The notes under the pieces were generated by a model. It was not told the DNA's origin and did not search any database. It saw only the letters and a program-made list of their open reading frames with translations. This document shows, piece by piece, positions 57,100 through 64,000 of a DNA stretch of 64,000 bases; the first letter of the stretch is position 1, and each line of letters starts with the position of its first letter. Source of the DNA: Beijerinckiaceae bacterium (GTDB taxonomy: Bacteria > Pseudomonadota > Alphaproteobacteria > Rhizobiales > Beijerinckiaceae); assembly GCA_947454485.1 (NCBI GenBank), contig CANGJJ010000001.1, positions 527,986-591,985 of the forward strand. Direction: 5' to 3'. The translations under genes and the position numbers were made by a program.

Positions 57100-57970
57100 G
57101 GGCCTGCTCATTGAGCGCGCCCGCGCCAAGATCAATCTCACGCTGCAGATCCGTGGTCGCCGCGAAGACGGTTTCCACGATCTTGAAAGTCTCGTCTGTT
57201 TTGCAGGCGTCGCCGATCGTCTGACCTTTGTGCAGGGCGGTGATTTTGCACTCACCATGACCGGTCCGGGCGCTGCGACTTTGTCTGCAGAGGCCGACAA
57301 TCTCGTGCTGCGCGCAGCGCGTCATCTGGCGGAACGCGTTCCCGGTCTAAAGGCGGGCACTTTTCACCTCGACAAAGTTCTGCCCATTGCTGCTGGCATT
57401 GGTGGGGGCTCGGCGGATGCAGCTGCAGCCTTGCGCTTGCTGGCGCGAGCCCATGGCTTGTCGCTTGATGATGAGCGGGTGATGGAGGCTGCGCGCGTGA
57501 GCGGCTCTGATGTGCCGGTCTGCCTCACCTCAAAAGCGCGCATGATGCGCGGTGTTGGCGCCGAGCTTGGCGCGCCGCTGCATCTGCCACCGCTCTATGC
57601 ACTGCTCGTCAATCCGCGTGTGGCGGTGGAGACGAAGACAGTCTTCGGCAAATTGGGTCTGGCTCCGGGTGAAAGTCTCGGCCTTGGCGCGCATCCTGAT
57701 ATTCCAGATGGCGCGTCTTTTGAGAGCTTGCTCGCGCTCGTCAAAAAGGGCCGCAACGATATGGAAGATGCGGCGCAGGTCATCGCCCCTGTCATTGGTC
57801 ATGTGATTGCGGTCTTGAGCGCAGCACGCGGATGCAAATTGGCGCGGATGTCTGGCTCAGGCGCGACCTGCTTTGCGCTCTTTGAGACGCGCAGCGCAGC
57901 TTTGAAGGCGGCGCAAGTGCTGCGCCGCGATCATTCTGATTGGTGGATTGCGCCGACCCTCTTGCGCTGA
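57089..57970 (+). CDS. ispE: 4-diphosphocytidyl-2-C-methyl-D-erythritol kinase
   Basis: This 293-aa GHMP kinase phosphorylates CDP-methylerythritol in the MEP pathway. ERARAKINLTLQIRGRREDGFH is the N-terminal signature and LPIAAGIGGGSADAAAALR (about 92-110) the ATP-binding loop; MSGSGATCFALF is the third motif. ATG 57089 gives the usual MAAEGLLIERARAKINL start, overlapping the TPR gene. It meets the convergent polyprenyl synthase gene at 57970/57971. Confidence 0.95.
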   Translation: MAAEGLLIERARAKINLTLQIRGRREDGFHDLESLVCFAGVADRLTFVQGGDFALTMTGPGAATLSAEADNLVLRAARHLAERVPGLKAGTFHLDKVLPIAAGIGGGSADAAAALRLLARAHGLSLDDERVMEAARVSGSDVPVCLTSKARMMRGVGAELGAPLHLPPLYALLVNPRVAVETKTVFGKLGLAPGESLGLGAHPDIPDGASFESLLALVKKGRNDMEDAAQVIAPVIGHVIAVLSAARGCKLARMSGSGATCFALFETRSAALKAAQVLRRDHSDWWIAPTLLR

Positions 57971-58984
57971 TTAATGCGCGCGCGCCACGCAGAAATCGAC
58001 GGCTTCCAGCAGCGCCTTTTTCCACGGTGAAGAGGGGAAGAGTTCAAGCGCATCACGCGCCATGGCGCCATAGTGGCGGGCGCGCTCAATCGTATCTTCC
58101 AGCGCGCGATGTTTGCGCATTGTCGCGAGCGCGGTTTCCAGATCGCCATCCTGAATGTCGCTGCGCTCAAGCGTGCGTCGCCAGAAATTGCGCTCATCCT
58201 CGCTGCCGCGACGGAAGGAGAGAACGACGGGCAGAGTGATTTTGCCCTCGCGGAAATCATCGCCGACATTTTTGCCGAGCTTGGCGGCCGTGCCGCCATA
58301 ATCCAGCGCATCGTCGATGAGCTGGAAGGCGATGCCAAGATTAGCGCCATAGCTGCGGCAGGCGGCCCATTCAGCCTTGGGGCGACCTGCGACCATCGGG
58401 CCAACTTCGCAGGCAGCCGCAAACAAGGCCGCCGTCTTGGCGCGAATGACTTCGAGATATTCGTCTTCGGTCGTCTCTGTATTTTTTGCGCGCGCCAATT
58501 GCATGACTTCGCCTTCGGCGATGACAGTGGCGGCGGTGGACAAGACATCGAGGCAGGGCAGGGAGCCCACTTCCACCATCATCTTGAACGCCTGGCCGAG
58601 CAGGAAGTCGCCAACGAGCACGCTGGCTTCATTGCCCCACAACATACGCGCAGCCTGTTTGCCACGGCGCATGTCGCTTTGATCGACGACATCATCATGC
58701 AGCAGGGTTGCGGTATGCATGAATTCGACAGAGGCGGCGAGTTTGATATGGCCTTCGCCCTGATAATTGCACATGCCAGCAGTTGCCAGCGTCAGCATCG
58801 GGCGCAAGCGCTTGCCGCCTGATGAGATGAGATGATTGGCGACTTCCGGGATCATGGTCACATCGGAGCCGGTGCGCGACAAGATCTGCTGGTTCACCCG
58901 CGTCAGGTCAGCCGCGATCAGTCCCGACAGGGATGCCAGTCCGGGCTCCTTGCCCTTGTCTTCGAGAGGAACGACAACGCCCAC
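57971..58984 (-). CDS. ispB: polyprenyl (octa/decaprenyl) diphosphate synthase
   Basis: This 337-aa trans-prenyltransferase makes the isoprenoid tail of ubiquinone. The two Asp-rich motifs are DDVVD (97-101) and DDALD (224-228), with GGKRLRPML near 57-65. The residues before the first motif that set chain length (FMHTATLLH) are those of medium-to-long chain enzymes. It is convergent with ispE, with which it shares the isoprenoid pathway. Confidence 0.93.
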   Translation of the reverse strand: MGVVVPLEDKGKEPGLASLSGLIAADLTRVNQQILSRTGSDVTMIPEVANHLISSGGKRLRPMLTLATAGMCNYQGEGHIKLAASVEFMHTATLLHDDVVDQSDMRRGKQAARMLWGNEASVLVGDFLLGQAFKMMVEVGSLPCLDVLSTAATVIAEGEVMQLARAKNTETTEDEYLEVIRAKTAALFAAACEVGPMVAGRPKAEWAACRSYGANLGIAFQLIDDALDYGGTAAKLGKNVGDDFREGKITLPVVLSFRRGSEDERNFWRRTLERSDIQDGDLETALATMRKHRALEDTIERARHYGAMARDALELFPSSPWKKALLEAVDFCVARAH

Positions 58985-59112
58985 GAGCCCGATCCTTATC
59001 CTTGCGATAGCGCTGCAACTTACGGGGGCGGGCCTGCCGGGGCAAGCCCGTGTTGGGCCTTGCGAACTGGCCCTTGCAGGAGTGGCCGCGCTCTGCCAGC
59101 TTGCAACCGCTG

Positions 59113-59874
59113 ATGACCCTTGATCCTGCCCTCACCGAAGACGCCACTTTGTTCGCCGGACGGCTGCGCCTGCGCCAGCTGCGTCATGGCCATCGTGTGG
59201 GGACAGATACGGTCCTGCTCAGCGCCGCACTCGACCCCAAAGAGGGCCATCTGGTTGATGCGGGGGCAGGTGCGGGCCTTGTGGGCCTTGCCATCGCGCA
59301 GCGCCAGCCCAGCCTCAGCGTGACTTTGGTTGAGCGTGACGAGCAAGTGGCAGAGGTCGCGGCACAGAATATCGCGCTCAACGGGCTGGAGGCGCGCCTG
59401 CGTGTGGCAGCCTGCGATCTCACCCATGCTGCAAGTCGACGCGCCACCTTGCTCAACGATGGCTGTGCGGATGCGCTGGTCACTAATCCGCCTTGGCTTG
59501 ATCCTCACCGCGCACAGGTCTCGCCAGATCTGCAACGTGCAGCTGCTCACGCGCATGGCGATGCGTCGGGGCTTGAGTCATGGGTGCGGGCGATGGCAGC
59601 TCTGTTGCGGCCGGGCGGGCGCTTTGCGCTCATTCACCGCGCCGATGCGCTGAAAGCTTGCCTCGATGTTTTGGAGGGGCGCTTTGGCGCGCTGGAGATC
59701 ATGCCGCTGCATCCGCGCGCGCATCAACCAGCCCATCGCATCATCCTGCGCGGCATCAAGGGCAGCCGCGCGCCGACAGCTTTGCTGCCGGGCTTTGTCG
59801 TGCATGAGGGCGATCAATTCACGCCCCAAGCAGAAGCGATCCACAAAGGTGAAGCGCTCCTGCCCGGTGCGTGA
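59113..59874 (+). CDS. TrmN6-like tRNA adenine-N6 methyltransferase
   Basis: This 253-aa methyltransferase has AdoMet motif VDAGAGAGLVGLAIA (49-63), catalytic NPPW (126-129) and the C-terminal HRIILRGIKGSR segment of the TrmN6/YfiC group, which methylates A37 of tRNA-Val. The ATG at 59113 is used; one 63 bases upstream would add an atypical N-terminus. It is divergent from ispB, a conserved neighbour in Rhizobiales. Confidence 0.85.
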   Translation: MTLDPALTEDATLFAGRLRLRQLRHGHRVGTDTVLLSAALDPKEGHLVDAGAGAGLVGLAIAQRQPSLSVTLVERDEQVAEVAAQNIALNGLEARLRVAACDLTHAASRRATLLNDGCADALVTNPPWLDPHRAQVSPDLQRAAAHAHGDASGLESWVRAMAALLRPGGRFALIHRADALKACLDVLEGRFGALEIMPLHPRAHQPAHRIILRGIKGSRAPTALLPGFVVHEGDQFTPQAEAIHKGEALLPGA

Positions 59875-59878
59875 GTGA

Positions 59879-60112
59879 TTACTTCTTCAGTTCCTCACAG
59901 ACCTTGATCTTTTTGAGCGCAGCATCTGCATCAGTGCGGCTCTTATAGACCGTGCCACCTTCGTTCACGATAATCTGGGTGGCGGCTGTGGGCTTCTTGT
60001 CGACAATGGTGCAGCGCTTGGTTGCCGTGTCCTGCACCACATAAAACTCTTGTGCGAGCGCGGGCGTGGCGAAGGCAGCAAGGCTGAGACCGACGATCAC
60101 ATATTTGCGCAT
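59879..60112 (-). CDS. small secreted protein of unknown function
   Basis: This 77-aa protein has a signal peptide (about 1-20, ending ATPALAQ) and a mature part of about 57 residues (EFYVVQDTATKRCTIVDKKP) with two Cys that could form a disulfide. AGGAGAA lies six bases before ATG 60112, a strong ribosome site. Short secreted proteins of this type are common in Rhizobiales. I do not recognise a function. Confidence 0.75.
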   Translation of the reverse strand: MRKYVIVGLSLAAFATPALAQEFYVVQDTATKRCTIVDKKPTAATQIIVNEGGTVYKSRTDADAALKKIKVCEELKK

Positions 60113-60289
60113 GGTACTTTCTCCTGTTGTGCCACCTGAGGGAAACGCGCCGCTTGAAACGGAGGTTCCGCATCTCACCCGGTGGCGAGTGTCTGGTCCT
60201 CACCAGACAGGATGGAGATTGCGCCTTTGGCCCTGAACCCAGCCTGAGCGCATCGTTCACACAGCGTTCAGCCATCCAGCCTGAAAAAG

Positions 60290-60317
60290 TTGACCCACAG
60301 GCCCGGCTTGCCTAGGT
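60290..60317 (+). promoter_or_regulatory. probable glyQ promoter
   Basis: TTGACC (60290-60295), a 16-base spacer and CTAGGT (60312-60317) fit a housekeeping promoter 27 bases before the glyQ start. Confidence 0.45.
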
Positions 60318-60343
60318 TGCGCGCCACTCAGCAGGGCTTGTCC

Positions 60344-61270
60344 ATGTCTTCTCCGATCTCGCCGTCCCTTGATCCGACGCGCTCCTTTCAGGGGCTCATT
60401 CTCACGCTTCAGCGGTTCTGGGCGGAGCAGGGCTGCGTCATTCTTCAGCCCTACGATATGGAGGTTGGCGCGGGGACCTTTCATCCGGCCACGACCTTGC
60501 GCTCGCTTGGGCCCAAGCCCTGGAAGGCGGCTTATGTGCAGCCTTCGCGTCGCCCCAAAGATGGACGCTATGGCGAGAACCCCAATCGCTTGCAGCACTA
60601 CTATCAGTTTCAGGTTATCCTGAAGCCCTCGCCCCCCGATTTGCAGGATCTCTATCTGCGCTCGCTCGCCGCCATTGGCGTTGATGCCGCGCTGCATGAC
60701 ATCCGCTTTGTGGAAGATGATTGGGAGAGCCCGACCCTTGGCGCTTGGGGCCTTGGTTGGGAATGCTGGTGCGATGGCATGGAAGTCAGCCAGTTCACTT
60801 ATTTCCAGCAGGTCGCGGGTTTTGAATGCGCGCCTGTCTCGGGTGAGCTGACCTATGGTCTTGAGCGCCTCGCCATGTATGTGCAGGGCGTGGAGAATGT
60901 CTACGACCTCAACTTCAACGGGCTCGAAGGCGCGGACAAGATCACCTATGGCGATGTGTTCTTGCAGGCCGAGCAAGAATATTCGCGGCACAATTTCGAA
61001 CATGCCGATACGGATTTGCTCTTCCAGCATTTCAAAGATGCCGAAGCTGAATGCAAATCCTTGCTCGCCAAAGGCGACAAGGGTGATCGCCATGAATTGG
61101 CGCTGCCGGCTTATGACCAATGCATCAAGGCCTCGCATCGCTTCAATCTGCTTGATGCGCGCGGTGTGATTTCGGTGACTGAGCGTCAGAGCTATATTCT
61201 GCGCGTGCGTGAATTGGCGAAGGCCTGCGGCGCAGCTTGGTTGAAGACGGAAGGTGGTGGCGCGCTCTAG
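60344..61270 (+). CDS. glyQ: glycyl-tRNA synthetase alpha subunit
   Basis: This 308-aa class II catalytic subunit of the heterotetrameric glycyl-tRNA synthetase has the signatures [51 protein letters not shown] and [11 protein letters not shown]. It needs the beta subunit GlyS. No glyS gene follows in the remaining 2.7 kb, which is unusual, as the two are usually close. The start at 60344 gives [11 protein letters not shown]. Confidence 0.97.
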   Translation: MSSPISPSLDPTRSFQGLILTLQRFWAEQGCVILQPYDMEVGAGTFHPATTLRSLGPKPWKAAYVQPSRRPKDGRYGENPNRLQHYYQFQVILKPSPPDLQDLYLRSLAAIGVDAALHDIRFVEDDWESPTLGAWGLGWECWCDGMEVSQFTYFQQVAGFECAPVSGELTYGLERLAMYVQGVENVYDLNFNGLEGADKITYGDVFLQAEQEYSRHNFEHADTDLLFQHFKDAEAECKSLLAKGDKGDRHELALPAYDQCIKASHRFNLLDARGVISVTERQSYILRVRELAKACGAAWLKTEGGGAL

Positions 61271-61360
61271 GCTCTGTCTGTCAACGGACTGGACAAATCC
61301 GGCGCAACCACAACAATGGGCAAGAGAGCGCCACTCAGAGCGCAGCAGGAGGGAGACCCT

Positions 61361-61615
61361 ATGACCGAGAAGCACACCCACCCCGTCGCCGCCCAGAAGG
61401 CGCCTTTCTCGATGGATGTCGAGGCCGGCAAGACTTACTCCTGGTGTGCCTGTGGTCTTTCCCAGAAGCAGCCGCTTTGCGATGGCGCCCATAAGGCTGG
61501 CAGCACCATCACCCCGATCCGCTACACTGCGACCAAGGACGGCAAGGTGCATTTCTGCGGCTGCAAGGAATCGGTGAACCGCCCCCTCTGCGACGGCACC
61601 CACGGCAAGATCTGA
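61361..61615 (+). CDS. double CDGSH iron-sulfur protein
   Basis: This 84-aa protein has two CDGSH-type [2Fe-2S] motifs: CACGLSQKQPLCDGAH (about 29-44) and CGCKESVNRPLCDGTH (about 66-81). Both show the C-x-C-x2-(S/T)-x3-P-x-C-D-G-x-x-H pattern with Ser or Thr in place of the S in the second position. It is soluble and probably redox active or cluster-carrying. AGGAGGG lies six bases before ATG 61361. It is independent of glyQ by position. Confidence 0.88.
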   Translation: MTEKHTHPVAAQKAPFSMDVEAGKTYSWCACGLSQKQPLCDGAHKAGSTITPIRYTATKDGKVHFCGCKESVNRPLCDGTHGKI

Positions 61616-61625
61616 GATCAGCGCC

Positions 61626-61650
61626 CACCCTCCCCCTCAAGGGGAGGGTG
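61626..61650. terminator. hairpin between convergent genes
   Basis: CACCCTCCCC-CTCAA-GGGGAGGGTG is a ten-pair stem lying between the CDGSH gene and the class II aldolase-family gene. No T-run follows on either strand. It may be a 3'-end stabilising element and also resembles a small dispersed repeat. Confidence 0.5.
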
Positions 61651-61658
61651 CATTCGCC

Positions 61659-62390
61659 TCAATCCTCCAGCAAATGACCAACGCCCGCTTCGCGCGCCCA
61701 ATATTCCCAGCCGCGCTTGAGGGCCGGTGATTCTGTATCGAGCTTCAAGCGCGCTTGGACTTCGCCTTCCGACAGCGCCATGAACTCGCCCATGCGCATC
61801 GCATTCATCATCACACGCGCATTGCGGGGGATGAAGACCGACAGGCGCACAAGGTCGTTGATGGAGCGACCCACGCACACAAATCCATGACCACGCATCA
61901 GTGCCAGACGATTGCAATCGAGGCATACGGCAAGGTCGCGGCTCTGCGACATATTGGTGACGAGCAAAGTCGTGTCATGGCCGAATTTGTCGGCGATATC
62001 CCACACCGGAACTTCGCTGCCCATATCGCCAACATTATGAATGACGGGACGCAGCCGCACCTTTTTGGAAATGGTGAAAGGCAGCACATCTTCAGCATGT
62101 GAATGCAGCACGGCCATCACTTCGGGGCGGCGCTCATAAACGCCGCCATGAATATAGCGCTCGAGATAGAGCGGGCGCTTTTCATCTGCGGGCGGTGTGC
62201 CATCCAGATCAAATTCGATGATGTCGTCTTCTTCGACGATGGCGGGGCTGAGCGAACGTGCCAGCAAATATTTATTGGGATTGGTGGGATGACGCATGCT
62301 CACATGGCCATAGGCATCGAGCACGCCTTGTTGCGCCAAAATACGATTGGCAATGACGACATCGCGCTTCACGCGCTGCACAGGATCCAT
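61659..62390 (-). CDS. class II aldolase/adducin-family protein
   Basis: This 243-aa protein has the class II aldolase fold with the zinc-binding HSHAEDV (about 90-96) and a later His in MRGHGFVCVG (about 172-181), and the YGHVSMRHPTNPN segment near 27-39. Members are zinc aldolases, epimerases or decarboxylases acting on sugar acids or phosphates. Its exact substrate is not determined by sequence. The start lies 50 bases from the small secreted gene's hairpin. Confidence 0.85.
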   Translation of the reverse strand: MDPVQRVKRDVVIANRILAQQGVLDAYGHVSMRHPTNPNKYLLARSLSPAIVEEDDIIEFDLDGTPPADEKRPLYLERYIHGGVYERRPEVMAVLHSHAEDVLPFTISKKVRLRPVIHNVGDMGSEVPVWDIADKFGHDTTLLVTNMSQSRDLAVCLDCNRLALMRGHGFVCVGRSINDLVRLSVFIPRNARVMMNAMRMGEFMALSEGEVQARLKLDTESPALKRGWEYWAREAGVGHLLED

Positions 62391-62414
62391 CTTGGCTCTC
62401 TCCCCGATGACGAA

Positions 62415-62440
62415 GCCCCGCGTTTGGGCGCGGGGCCTTT
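62415..62440 (-). terminator. hairpin after the small secreted protein gene
   Basis: GCCCCGCG-TTTGGG-CGCGGGGC is an eight-pair stem about 30 bases after the end of the 75-aa protein gene. The T-tract on the minus strand is weak. Confidence 0.5.
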
Positions 62441-62469
62441 GGTGTCATCATAGTCGAGCCTTGTGCCAC

Positions 62470-62697
62470 TCACCAGCGGCGCCAGTAATGGCGATGGTAA
62501 TGGGGGCGATAATAATAGAAGCGGCGCGGCTCCCAGTGGCAGCGATAGGGGCCGCAGACCCAGCGCACGGTCTCAAGCCCTGAGGGCGCAGTGATCTGGG
62601 TGAGGCCGTTGTCAAAGGCAACCGGGGCGGCCTGTGCCAGCGGGGCGCCGAGCGCAAGACCGGCGGCTGTGGCAATGGCAAATGTGAAACGGGTCAT
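62470..62697 (-). CDS. small secreted protein with His/Tyr/Arg-rich tail
   Basis: This 75-aa protein has a signal peptide (about 1-23, ending AQAAP), a short middle segment and a very aromatic and basic C-terminus (RRFYYYRPHYHRHYWRRW) with two Cys in CGPYRC. The tail holds three His and six Tyr/Trp in 18 residues. This type of small secreted protein is common in Rhizobiales but its role is not known; metal or polymer binding is possible. The start at 62697 is chosen because it gives a standard signal peptide. Confidence 0.7.
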   Translation of the reverse strand: MTRFTFAIATAAGLALGAPLAQAAPVAFDNGLTQITAPSGLETVRWVCGPYRCHWEPRRFYYYRPHYHRHYWRRW

Positions 62698-62792
62698 GTT
62701 GGTCTCCATCGGTAATTGCCGATGGAGATGAGACTACGCCTGATTGGCTGACCCCAACCTGAAGCGCGCCTTCATCTGGCGTTCAGATTGAT

Positions 62793-62812
62793 CCTTCTCC
62801 CAGTGGGAGAAG
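62793..62812 (+). repeat. right-end hairpin of the repeat family (remnant)
   Basis: CCTTCTCCCAGTGGGAGAAG, followed by the conserved 41-bp spacer. Only this end hairpin is present, so it is a partial copy. Confidence 0.7.
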
Positions 62813-62853
62813 CGGGCGCCTTTTCTTTTTTGATGGCAGCACCCCCAGCGCGT

Positions 62854-63005
62854 CCTTCTCCCAATGGGAGAAGGTGCCGCCGGATGGCGGCGGATGAGGG
62901 GATCGGATGTTGGTTGTGAGAGGCGCAGTTCGCTGTGCGTCTTTTTGAGAGGCGCGATCCCCTCATCAGTCAGCATCCGCTGACAGCTTCTCCCAGTGGG
63001 AGAAG
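62854..63005 (+). repeat. RIME-like palindromic repeat, copy 3
   Basis: This 152-bp copy has both end hairpins, GCGGCGGATGAGGGGATCG on the left and CGATCCCCTCATCAGTCAGC on the right. Its core is different from copies 1 and 2, but the ends and inner inverted pair are kept. It lies between the small secreted gene and rpe. Confidence 0.85.
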
Positions 63006-63046
63006 CGGGCGCCACTTCTTTTGGGACTGCAGCAACCCCAGCGCGT

Positions 63047-63067
63047 CCTTCTCCCAGTGGGAGAAGG
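63047..63067 (+). repeat. left-end hairpin remnant
   Basis: CCTTCTCCCAGTGGGAGAAGG followed by GTGCC, the start of another unit, cut short 24 bases before the end of rpe. It is separated from copy 3 by the usual 41 bp. Confidence 0.7.
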
Positions 63068-63090
63068 TGCCTCGTCCCTCGGGGCCGCCC

Positions 63091-63771
63091 TTAAACTCTC
63101 TCGCCGCGCCCACTCAGCGCCGCATTGCGGATGGCGGCGATATTGGCGGCATATTTGTCTCGCCCGCCCTTGAAGGCGGCAGAGCCGGCCACGAGCCAAT
63201 TGGCACCCGCAGCGGCGACTTCGGCAGCATTGTCGGCGGTCACGCCGCCATCGACTTCCAGATCAATATCGCGGCCGCGCAGCATATCGGCGACGCGCTT
63301 GATCTTGGGCAGGGTGGAGGGAATGAAGCTCTGGCCGCCAAAGCCCGGATTGACCGACATCAGCAAGACGAGGTCGACCATATCGAGCACCGGCTCAATC
63401 ACGCTTTCCGGTGTGCCGGGGTTGATCACCACGCCCGCCTTCTTGCCGGTGGCGCGCACCGCTTGCAACGAGCGATGCAGATGCGGGCCAGCTTCGGCAT
63501 GAACGGTGATGAGATCAGCCCCACCCTTGGCGAAGGCCTCGATATAGGCATCCACCGGCGAGATCATCAGATGCACATCAAAGGGCGCATCGGTGACGTG
63601 GCGGATCGACTGCATGACCGCCGGGCCGAAGGAGATATTGGGCACGAAATGCCCGTCCATAATGTCGACATGGATGATGTCGGCCCCAGCCGCCACAATG
63701 TCACGAACCTCCTCGCCCAGCCGCGAAAAATCAGCCGCGAGAATGGAGGGGGCAATCTTCAAAGGACGCAT
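63091..63771 (-). CDS. rpe: ribulose-phosphate 3-epimerase
   Basis: This 226-aa TIM barrel interconverts ribulose 5-phosphate and xylulose 5-phosphate. Signatures are [17 protein letters not shown] at the N-terminus, [16 protein letters not shown] (about 36-50), [17 protein letters not shown] (about 132-148) and [15 protein letters not shown] (about 172-186). ATG 63771 gives the normal start. It is flanked on both sides by copies of the intergenic repeat. Its job in the Calvin or pentose phosphate route is not decided by context. Confidence 0.96.
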   Translation of the reverse strand: MRPLKIAPSILAADFSRLGEEVRDIVAAGADIIHVDIMDGHFVPNISFGPAVMQSIRHVTDAPFDVHLMISPVDAYIEAFAKGGADLITVHAEAGPHLHRSLQAVRATGKKAGVVINPGTPESVIEPVLDMVDLVLLMSVNPGFGGQSFIPSTLPKIKRVADMLRGRDIDLEVDGGVTADNAAEVAAAGANWLVAGSAAFKGGRDKYAANIAAIRNAALSGRGERV

Positions 63772-63856
63772 GAAACCAGCCCGTTGTTGGCAGCTCGGTG
63801 ATGTGCGGTTGGTAGCCTGTCGCATTGGGAGAGTCCATCGCCGCCAGAGGCAGCAC

Positions 63857-63949
63857 CCACCCTCCACTGGGGGAGGTGGGAGCTTTATCCTGATGGTCTC
63901 GATCCCCTCATCAGTCAGCTCCGCTGACAGCTTCTCCCACTGGGAGAAG
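63857..63949 (+). repeat. RIME-like repeat, copy 4 (altered left end)
   Basis: The right half (CGATCCCCTCATCAGTCAGC and CTTCTCCCACTGGGAGAAG) is intact, while the left hairpin is replaced by a CCCACC/GGTGGG type stem. It lies upstream of rpe and is about 93 bp. Confidence 0.7.
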
Positions 63950-63990
63950 CGGGCGCCTCTTCTGTTGGGACAGCAGCAACCCCAGCGAAC

Positions 63991-64000
63991 CCTTCTCCCA
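63991..64000 (+). repeat. start of the next repeat unit at the window edge
   Basis: CCTTCTCCCA begins another left hairpin, exactly 41 bp after copy 4, and runs off the end of the window. Confidence 0.6.

Overview
The window is a GC-rich, densely coded chromosomal segment of an alphaproteobacterium, most likely order Hyphomicrobiales (Rhizobiales). The evidence is the cox cluster order (ctaC-ctaD-ctaB-coxF-ctaG-ctaE-DUF983-SURF1), an F0 operon with paired b and b' subunits (atpI-atpB-atpE-atpF'-atpF), a CcrM-type GANTC methyltransferase, split glycine decarboxylase genes gcvPA/gcvPB behind a glycine riboswitch, and intergenic repeats that contain the GCGGATGAGGGG-type motif common in Rhizobiales. 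I see no rRNA, tRNA, CRISPR array, insertion sequence, prophage or conjugation gene. Most of the window is core chromosome.

Layout. 1-1.5 kb: a DMT exporter and a ParD/ParE toxin-antitoxin pair. 1.5-8.0 kb (minus strand): the aa3-type cytochrome c oxidase structural and assembly cluster, divided by internal hairpins. 8.3-9.6 kb: an IalB-family protein and a lipoprotein. 9.67-14.35 kb: a tandem glycine riboswitch followed by gcvT-gcvH-gcvPA-gcvPB, the complete glycine cleavage system except the shared L-protein. 14.36-14.71 kb: two tandem copies of a 153-bp palindromic repeat with a 194-bp period. 14.8-17.5 kb (minus): the F0 ATP synthase operon with a good sigma-70 promoter. 17.6-22.4 kb (minus): an uptake and catabolism module with an ACMSD-like amidohydrolase, two unrelated substrate-binding proteins, and an ABC permease and ATPase. 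22.5-27.4 kb (minus): smc, a DsbA-like protein and a DciA-like (DUF721) protein. 27.4-29.8 kb: mutY, an 84-aa acidic protein and a second DMT transporter. 29.9-31.8 kb (minus): ccrM and rnhB.

32-37.7 kb holds a tail-anchored unknown, an orphan Bug-type binding protein, an AcuI/YhdH-type reductase, an MFS permease and ETF-ubiquinone oxidoreductase. 37.8-42.7 kb: a UDG-family protein with altered catalytic motifs, a YpfJ-type zinc protease, moaB, a small GT2-like protein, a Sua5/TsaC-type enzyme and a YedK/HMCES protein. 42.7-45.3 kb: a cytochrome P450 and a D-2-hydroxyacid dehydrogenase. 45.4-49.4 kb (minus): dxs-tlyA-rumA-like operon. 49.7-57.97 kb: ppdK, a small membrane protein, a SleB-like hydrolase, nadA behind two operator-like palindromes, a TPR protein and ispE. 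57.97-63.8 kb: a polyprenyl diphosphate synthase, a TrmN6-like methyltransferase, glyQ without adjacent glyS, a double CDGSH protein, a class II aldolase family protein, two small secreted proteins and rpe. More copies of the intergenic repeat lie on both sides of rpe.

How the genes work together. The cox and F0 operons supply the end of the respiratory chain, and ETF-QO adds electrons to the quinone pool. dxs, ispE and the polyprenyl synthase are separate steps of the MEP pathway and of quinone side-chain synthesis. mutY, smc, ccrM, rnhB, YedK and the DciA-like protein belong to genome maintenance. I found no clearly new multi-gene system. The most unusual items are the modular 194-bp repeat family, the operator-terminator-operator layout before nadA, the UDG-family protein lacking its motif-2 histidine, and the ABC module with two different binding-protein families.
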